From the NCBI GenBank assembly GCA_016742095.1, contig JACVCJ010000009.1:1-64000 (forward strand): a DNA stretch of 64,000 nt, written 5' to 3'. A program made the translations under genes and the position numbers. The notes under the pieces were generated by a model. That model ran no database searches, was not told the origin of the DNA, and saw only the letters and a program-made list of their open reading frames with translations. This document shows positions 59,747-64,000 of the stretch, piece after piece. Position 1 is the stretch's first letter. Each line of letters begins with the position of its first letter. This stretch comes from Bacteroidia bacterium (GTDB lineage: Bacteria > Bacteroidota > Bacteroidia > CAIKAF01).

Positions 59747-60991
59747 TTACAGGGCCCGGGGGCTCACTGCGCCTGCATAAGGTCCATACCTGCCGAAACG
59801 GAAAACCGGCATAAGCGGGTGTTTCTTTTTACGTAACATAGCGGATATCATTTCCATGGCACACAGCGAAAAGGTGATGCCATTTCCTCCGAAACCCAGT
59901 ACGAAGTACGTGTGCGGGTAACCCGGATGGGTGCCTACATAGGGCAGGCTGTCGGGCGTACCGCCGAAAGTACCGGCCCATACAAAATCTGTACGGAAAG
60001 GAATATCAGGCAGTATGCGGTGCAGGTATTTTTCCAGCTGAGCGGCTTTTTTGGCCAGCAGGGCATCGCGCAGTTCGGCGCTTACAAAATCTTCGTCGGC
60101 TCCGCCAATGAGCAGGCGGTTATCGTCTGTGGCGCGCAGGTAGGTATAGGGGCTGGTCGTATTCCAGAACAGCGTATGCTGCAAATACTTCAGGCTTTGC
60201 GGGCAACGCTCGCCGGCAATGGCCCAGGTAGAAAATAAGCGCACGGGTTCTTCGGGGATGAGGCGTACACTTTCGTAGCCGCCGCACCAGACGAGCCGGC
60301 GGGCCCGGATGCGGTCACCGTGTTCCGTAATGGCCTCGATGCCCTGCCGGGTATGCCGTACGCGACGGATATCCGTTTTATCAAAGATCTCCAGGCCTTG
60401 TTTGTGATGGAAGGCCAGCAGGTCGTGCGTAAAATGAAAAGCGTCGATCGCAGCGGCGCCGGCCGAAAGAATACCGCCCTGTGTATGCTGCAGACCATAG
60501 CGCTCTTCTGCCTCCCCGGCACTGAGCCAGCGCACCGGGAACCCGTAGGTACGGCGGGCATCCAGCTCCTGCCGCAGCCAGGGAACATCTTTTTTGCGGG
60601 CGGCAAAATAAAAGGAGTCCTTTTCTTCGAAACCCGCATCCGAAGCGATCTCGCGCACTATACCCGACAACATGCCGATGGCATTGAAGCAGGAACGGTA
60701 TACGTTTACGGCCGCTTTTTCGCCATGCAGCTGCAACAGGCGGTACAGGGGCATATCCGTTTCGTACTGCAGCATGGAAGTAGTGGCCGAAGTGCTGCCG
60801 TGGGCCACTTCCCGGCGGTCGGCCAGCACCGTACGGTAACCGTCTTTCATGCACTGGTGGGCCATCAGCGCACCGGTGATACCGCCCCCGATGATGAGTA
60901 CATCCGTTTCTGTATCCTTTGCCAGTGAGGGATAGGAATGCAGCAGGCCGTTCCTGACCAGCCAGAAGGGTTCGCTCGATTTCAGTTTCAT
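59747..60991 (-). CDS. FAD-dependent oxidoreductase, DAO family
   Basis: A 414-residue flavoenzyme. DVLIIGGGITGALMAHQCMK (29-48) is the FAD-binding motif, GSTSATTSMLQYETD follows as in DadA/DAO-type amine oxidases, and FVWAGTFGGTPDSLPYVGTH with FVLGFGGNGITFSLCAMEMI is the C-terminal flavin-contact region. The family oxidises amino acids or amines; substrate unknown. No Rieske domain is present at the C-terminus. It lies 47 bases after the alkylglycerol-monooxygenase-like gene on the same strand. Confidence 0.88.
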   Translation of the reverse strand: MKLKSSEPFWLVRNGLLHSYPSLAKDTETDVLIIGGGITGALMAHQCMKDGYRTVLADRREVAHGSTSATTSMLQYETDMPLYRLLQLHGEKAAVNVYRSCFNAIGMLSGIVREIASDAGFEEKDSFYFAARKKDVPWLRQELDARRTYGFPVRWLSAGEAEERYGLQHTQGGILSAGAAAIDAFHFTHDLLAFHHKQGLEIFDKTDIRRVRHTRQGIEAITEHGDRIRARRLVWCGGYESVRLIPEEPVRLFSTWAIAGERCPQSLKYLQHTLFWNTTSPYTYLRATDDNRLLIGGADEDFVSAELRDALLAKKAAQLEKYLHRILPDIPFRTDFVWAGTFGGTPDSLPYVGTHPGYPHTYFVLGFGGNGITFSLCAMEMISAMLRKKKHPLMPVFRFGRYGPYAGAVSPRAL

Positions 60992-61038
60992 ACACCTGTA
61001 TTTTTTGTGTGGGAAACAGGCGCCGGAACAAGGTATTA

Positions 61039-62262
61039 TTACAGCCGGGCGCGCCGGGCAGAGGATGTGCGCAGTCCGTTCAGCAGCAGGGCCAGTCCGA
61101 AGGAAACGCTGAGGAAAAGCGAACCTATGAGCATGATCACAAACCAGTCGCGGTATTGTGTGTAGTACAGCGCATTGAGCATCAGTACCACACAGATAAG
61201 GCGAACGGCCTCTGAGAAAACGGCGGCACGGCGACCTTCGAGCAGTCCGGCACAGATGTGCGTGGTAAGTACGATCAGTGCAAAGCCTGCCAGGCGGTAA
61301 AAGTTGCTGAGTTCTTCGAAATGAATGAGGTATTTGACAAGCGCCGCCGTAAGAATGACGAACTGGATGAACACATAGGTCTTCATGAAGAGCGGAGCCT
61401 GTGCCGGGTTTCGTTTCTCAGCAGGCGCTTCCGGCGGCAGCAGGGTACCCAGGTAGGCGGGTCCGCGGAAGGGCAGCAGCAGTTTGCGCAACAGGCCTTT
61501 TTCGCGGCGGATGCCTTTCCAGAGTTCCGGGTAAAAATGCAGGTTGGCCCACACGGGATTCAGCGAATGCAGGGGCTTGGTGATGCCGTACACAGGTTCT
61601 TCCTTTTCCTCGCAGAAGGTGCCGTGCAGGCGGTCCCAGAGGATAAAGGTGGCGGCGTAGTTCTTATCGAGGTATTGCGGATTGGTGGCATGGTGCACCC
61701 GGTGATGTGAAGGTGTGTTGAACACAAACTCGAACCAGCGCGGCATACGGCGTATGGCCCGGGTATGTATCCAGTACTGGAACAGCGTGGTAAAGGCGCC
61801 GATCAGCACCAGCATGTACAGAGGCACGCCCAGCAGGGCCAGGGGCAGGAACATGAAAAAGGAAAGCAGGTTGTGTATCCAACTCTGGCGCAGGGCTACC
61901 GAAAGGTTGAACTGTTCGCTCTGGTGGTGCACGATGTGCGCTCCCCACATATAGTTCCACTCGTGGCCCAGGCGGTGCGCCCAGTAATAGATGTAATCGA
62001 AAAGTATAAAAGCGGCGATCCATACCCACCAGCTGCCGGGCAGACTGAAAAACCGGAACTGCGTATACACCGCATCGTAGGCGCCCAGCACCAGTAGTTT
62101 GGTAAGAATACCGGTGGCCTGGCTGCCGATACCGAGGTTCAGGTTGGTGATGGTATCTTCGAAATTATACCAGCCGGCGCCCTTACGGCGGCCATACCAG
62201 AATTCCACGGCCATGGAAAGAAAAAAGACCGGGATCGCAAATAGTATATAGTTGGGACTCAT
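61039..62262 (-). CDS. Fatty acid hydroxylase-superfamily protein, alkylglycerol-monooxygenase-like
   Basis: A 407-residue membrane di-iron enzyme. The histidine boxes are HRLGH (96-100), HIVHH (109-113) and HHRVHH (186-191). The sequence around them (YYWAHRLGHEWNYMWGAHIV, EQFNLSVALRQSWIH, NTPSHHRVHHATNPQYLDKN, WDRLHGTFCEEKEEPVYG) closely follows animal AGMO/TMEM195, which cleaves alkyl ether lipids. At least six hydrophobic segments are present, including a C-terminal set after ~300. It may act on ether lipids or another membrane lipid. It is 17 bases after the small membrane gene and probably in one operon with it. Confidence 0.9.
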   Translation of the reverse strand: MSPNYILFAIPVFFLSMAVEFWYGRRKGAGWYNFEDTITNLNLGIGSQATGILTKLLVLGAYDAVYTQFRFFSLPGSWWVWIAAFILFDYIYYWAHRLGHEWNYMWGAHIVHHQSEQFNLSVALRQSWIHNLLSFFMFLPLALLGVPLYMLVLIGAFTTLFQYWIHTRAIRRMPRWFEFVFNTPSHHRVHHATNPQYLDKNYAATFILWDRLHGTFCEEKEEPVYGITKPLHSLNPVWANLHFYPELWKGIRREKGLLRKLLLPFRGPAYLGTLLPPEAPAEKRNPAQAPLFMKTYVFIQFVILTAALVKYLIHFEELSNFYRLAGFALIVLTTHICAGLLEGRRAAVFSEAVRLICVVLMLNALYYTQYRDWFVIMLIGSLFLSVSFGLALLLNGLRTSSARRARL

Positions 62263-62279
62263 GGGATATTAATGAATCC

Positions 62280-62720
62280 CTAAGGTAGTAAATTCTCCGG
62301 TTTTTCGGGCGTGATCATTAAAATAAAAAAGCGGGCCAGCATAGCCAGTTCCAGCAGGAAATACAGGAAAAACCAGGACAGGTTGGCGGCCGTAAGCGGA
62401 AAATTGCGCACCTGGCGCGCCACTTCCCAGGTAATACGTATAAGCATGGACGTATACAGCACAATGGATACGATGAACAGCACTTTGGAGCTGCTGATGA
62501 CCCAGGGCCAGGTGGCTACGGTAAGTATACGAAAATTGAGCCCCATGGCGGCCTGCCAGAGTACCACACCGGCGCCGGCGGCAATGTACAGCACCATAAA
62601 AATGTGGCTGATGTACCAGCCCATACTGAATTTCAGTCTGGCTTCGGGTGTCCAGGTCTTTCGCCCGGTATCGCCCCAGTCGTCCTGGGCGGCTCTGCGT
62701 AAGCGTTCTTCCTTATCCAT
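62280..62720 (-). CDS. Small multi-pass membrane protein, unknown
   Basis: A 146-residue protein. A charged cytosolic N-terminus (MDKEERLRRAAQDDWGDTGR) is followed by three or four membrane segments (WYISHIFMVLYIAAGAGVVL, KVLFIVSIVLYTSMLIRITW, ANLSWFFLYFLLELAMLARF). I recognise no family. It begins two bases after the purF stop and precedes the AGMO-like gene by 17 bases, so it may be an accessory to that enzyme or simply co-transcribed. Confidence 0.75.
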   Translation of the reverse strand: MDKEERLRRAAQDDWGDTGRKTWTPEARLKFSMGWYISHIFMVLYIAAGAGVVLWQAAMGLNFRILTVATWPWVISSSKVLFIVSIVLYTSMLIRITWEVARQVRNFPLTAANLSWFFLYFLLELAMLARFFILMITPEKPENLLP

Positions 62721-62722
62721 GT

Positions 62723-64000
62723 TTAGTATGCGCGGATGTTTTTGCCTTCTACGTAGTTCATAAGGGCGCGGTTGCTTACCCCGGTACCACCCGGCGTAGG
62801 GAAATTACCGGTAAAATACCAGTCGCCTTTATTTTTGGGACAGGCCCGGTGCAGGTTTTCCACGCTCTGGTATACCACCTGTACGTTGCATTCTATGTCT
62901 TTATCGGTAACCAGTTCGGCAATTTTAGCAGAAATTTCGTCGTAGCTGAAGGGCTCGTATATTTTCTGCAGGCAGTTGCGCGACCGGAAGGTGCCCTGTT
63001 TTTCCATTTCGAGGGCCTCGGCGTAGGCTTCGTTCACCACGTGCCAGAGCCCGCGCTCGTGCAGCAGTTCGGTAGCGGCTTTAAAGGCCACGAAGTCGCC
63101 GATCTTGGCCATATCGATGCCGTAACAGTCCGGGTAGCGGATCTGCGGGGCCGAAGATACGATCACGATCGATTTGGGCTGCAGCCTGCTCAGCATCTTG
63201 ATGATGCTCTTTTTGAGCGTGGTGCCGCGCACGATACTGTCGTCGATGATCACGATGTTGTCGATACCCGCGCGTACAGTGCCGTAGGTAATATCGTACA
63301 CGTGCGTTACCATATCGTCGCGGTGTTCATCGTCGGTGATGAAGGTACGCAGTTTTACGTCCTTGATGGCCAGTTTTTCCACCCGCGGACGACGGTTAAT
63401 AAGCTCTGCTACCCGTTCCGGGTCCGGGTTCGGGCCCATTTCGGTGATCTTACGGATCTTATGGTCGTTCAGGTAATCCTCCACTCCTTTGATCATGCCG
63501 TAGAACGAAGATTCCGCGGTATTCGGGATAAAGGAGAACACGGTATTTTCCACATCGTAGTCGATGGCCTTCAGGATATCGGGTACCACCAGGCGGCCCA
63601 GTTCCTTGCGTTCGGCGTAGATCTCGGCATCGCTGCCACGGGAAAAGTATATACGTTCAAAGGAACAGGCGGAGTATTCGGCCGGTTCGTTGATCATTTC
63701 AATTTTAGAGTTGCCGTCCTTTTTCGAGATAAAGGCATGGCCCGGGGGCAGTTCGATAATGCTTTCGAAGGGTACGTTGAACACGGTCTGGATCACGGCA
63801 CGTTCAGAACACACTACGGAAACTTCTTCGTCTTCGTAATAGTAGGCCGGGCGAATTCCGTTCGGATCGCGCAGCACAAAACCATCGCCGTGCCCCATCA
63901 GTCCACATATTACATAGCCACCGTCGAAACGGGCACTGGCCAGGCGCAGGATCTTGGCCACATCCAGTTCGGCGGCCAGGCGTTCCACGGCTTCCATGCG
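62723..64000 (-). CDS. purF: Amidophosphoribosyltransferase, N-terminus beyond window edge
   Basis: The C-terminal ~425 residues of the first enzyme of purine synthesis, which makes 5-phosphoribosylamine from PRPP and glutamine. The frame stays open to base 64000, so the ORF-track Met at 63997 is internal. GHGDGFVLRDPNGIRPAYYY belongs to the glutaminase domain; its catalytic Cys lies off the window. IVIIDDSIVRGTTLKKSIIK is the PRPP-binding loop, and YPDCYGIDMAKIGDFVAFKA follows. The C-terminus is longer than in E. coli (KGDWYFTGNFPTPGGTGVSN), as in the large Bacteroidota form. Confidence 0.93.
   Translation of the reverse strand, partial: RMEAVERLAAELDVAKILRLASARFDGGYVICGLMGHGDGFVLRDPNGIRPAYYYEDEEVSVVCSERAVIQTVFNVPFESIIELPPGHAFISKKDGNSKIEMINEPAEYSACSFERIYFSRGSDAEIYAERKELGRLVVPDILKAIDYDVENTVFSFIPNTAESSFYGMIKGVEDYLNDHKIRKITEMGPNPDPERVAELINRRPRVEKLAIKDVKLRTFITDDEHRDDMVTHVYDITYGTVRAGIDNIVIIDDSIVRGTTLKKSIIKMLSRLQPKSIVIVSSAPQIRYPDCYGIDMAKIGDFVAFKAATELLHERGLWHVVNEAYAEALEMEKQGTFRSRNCLQKIYEPFSYDEISAKIAELVTDKDIECNVQVVYQSVENLHRACPKNKGDWYFTGNFPTPGGTGVSNRALMNYVEGKNIRAY

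Overview
The window is chromosomal DNA from a Bacteroidota organism; I cannot place it reliably below phylum. The main evidence is a complete gliding/type IX secretion core (gldK, gldL, gldM, gldN plus a gldN paralogue, with a PorP/SprF-family gene upstream). Supporting signs are cargo proteins with T9SS C-terminal sorting domains, a ribosomal S16 with a long acidic tail, DUF4476 and LVIVD-repeat envelope proteins, and repeated use of the Bacteroidota -7 promoter element TAnnTTTG with few Shine-Dalgarno sites. Coding density is high. No gene-free stretch exceeds 300 bases. I saw no tRNA, rRNA, CRISPR array, insertion sequence or prophage.

Layout. 1-4.5 kb: a very large secreted surface protein running off the left edge. 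4.7-5.5 kb: an AraC-type regulator. 5.8-7.9 kb: a secreted lysyl-oxidase-like protein with a T9SS sorting domain. 8-10 kb: a methyltransferase-fold protein, a Bax-inhibitor-1 membrane protein and a DUF3817 protein. 10.1-10.7 kb: a HicB/HicA-type toxin-antitoxin pair. 10.8-15.1 kb: a four-gene mevalonate operon (class II HMG-CoA reductase, GYDIA-type GHMP kinase, diphosphomevalonate decarboxylase, mevalonate kinase). 15.3-18.4 kb: an AlkZ-like winged-helix protein, a small hypothetical, a T9SS cargo and a MerR regulator. 18.5-25.2 kb: envelope genes (cyclophilin, two lipoproteins, a beta-barrel protein, an ECF sigma factor overlapping a TM-plus-barrel partner, a DUF4476 repeat protein). 25.4-31.9 kb: a 2,4-dienoyl-CoA-reductase-like SDR, a COG2509-type flavoprotein, two GT4 glycosyltransferases and an LptF/LptG permease. 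32-34.8 kb: a secreted hypothetical, then rpsP-rimM-trmN6. 34.8-43.6 kb: the gliding/T9SS locus with a degenerate ureohydrolase at its head. 43.7-49 kb: topA, yqeY-like, a coiled-coil gene with zapA, and rny. 49-56.3 kb: an alpha/beta hydrolase, a YceI/cytochrome c/OB-fold trio, dnaG, rsmA, DUF4286, a flavin reductase and accA. 56.5-58 kb: an ATPase-nuclease gene behind a duplicated palindromic operator. 58-64 kb: icd, a small lipoprotein, a DAO-family oxidase, an alkylglycerol-monooxygenase-like desaturase, a small membrane protein and partial purF.

How it fits together. The gld cluster would build the machine that exports the two T9SS cargo proteins in the window, and probably the giant protein too. 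The mevalonate operon supplies isoprenoid precursors. Much of the rest is core housekeeping. The accessory signals I find most worth following are the lysyl oxidase with apparently intact copper and LTQ residues, the ATPase-nuclease gene with a tandem 52-bp operator, the sigma factor overlapping an inner-membrane/outer-membrane-barrel fusion, a two-part dyad between divergent envelope genes, the degenerate ureohydrolase in the gliding locus, and a set of at least eight genes whose -7 element sits only 4-6 bases before the start codon, which predicts leaderless transcripts.

All function calls are from reading translations and recalled family motifs. No database search was run. Several ORF-track starts were moved because the track began at a TTG inside a promoter element or upstream of an obvious signal peptide.
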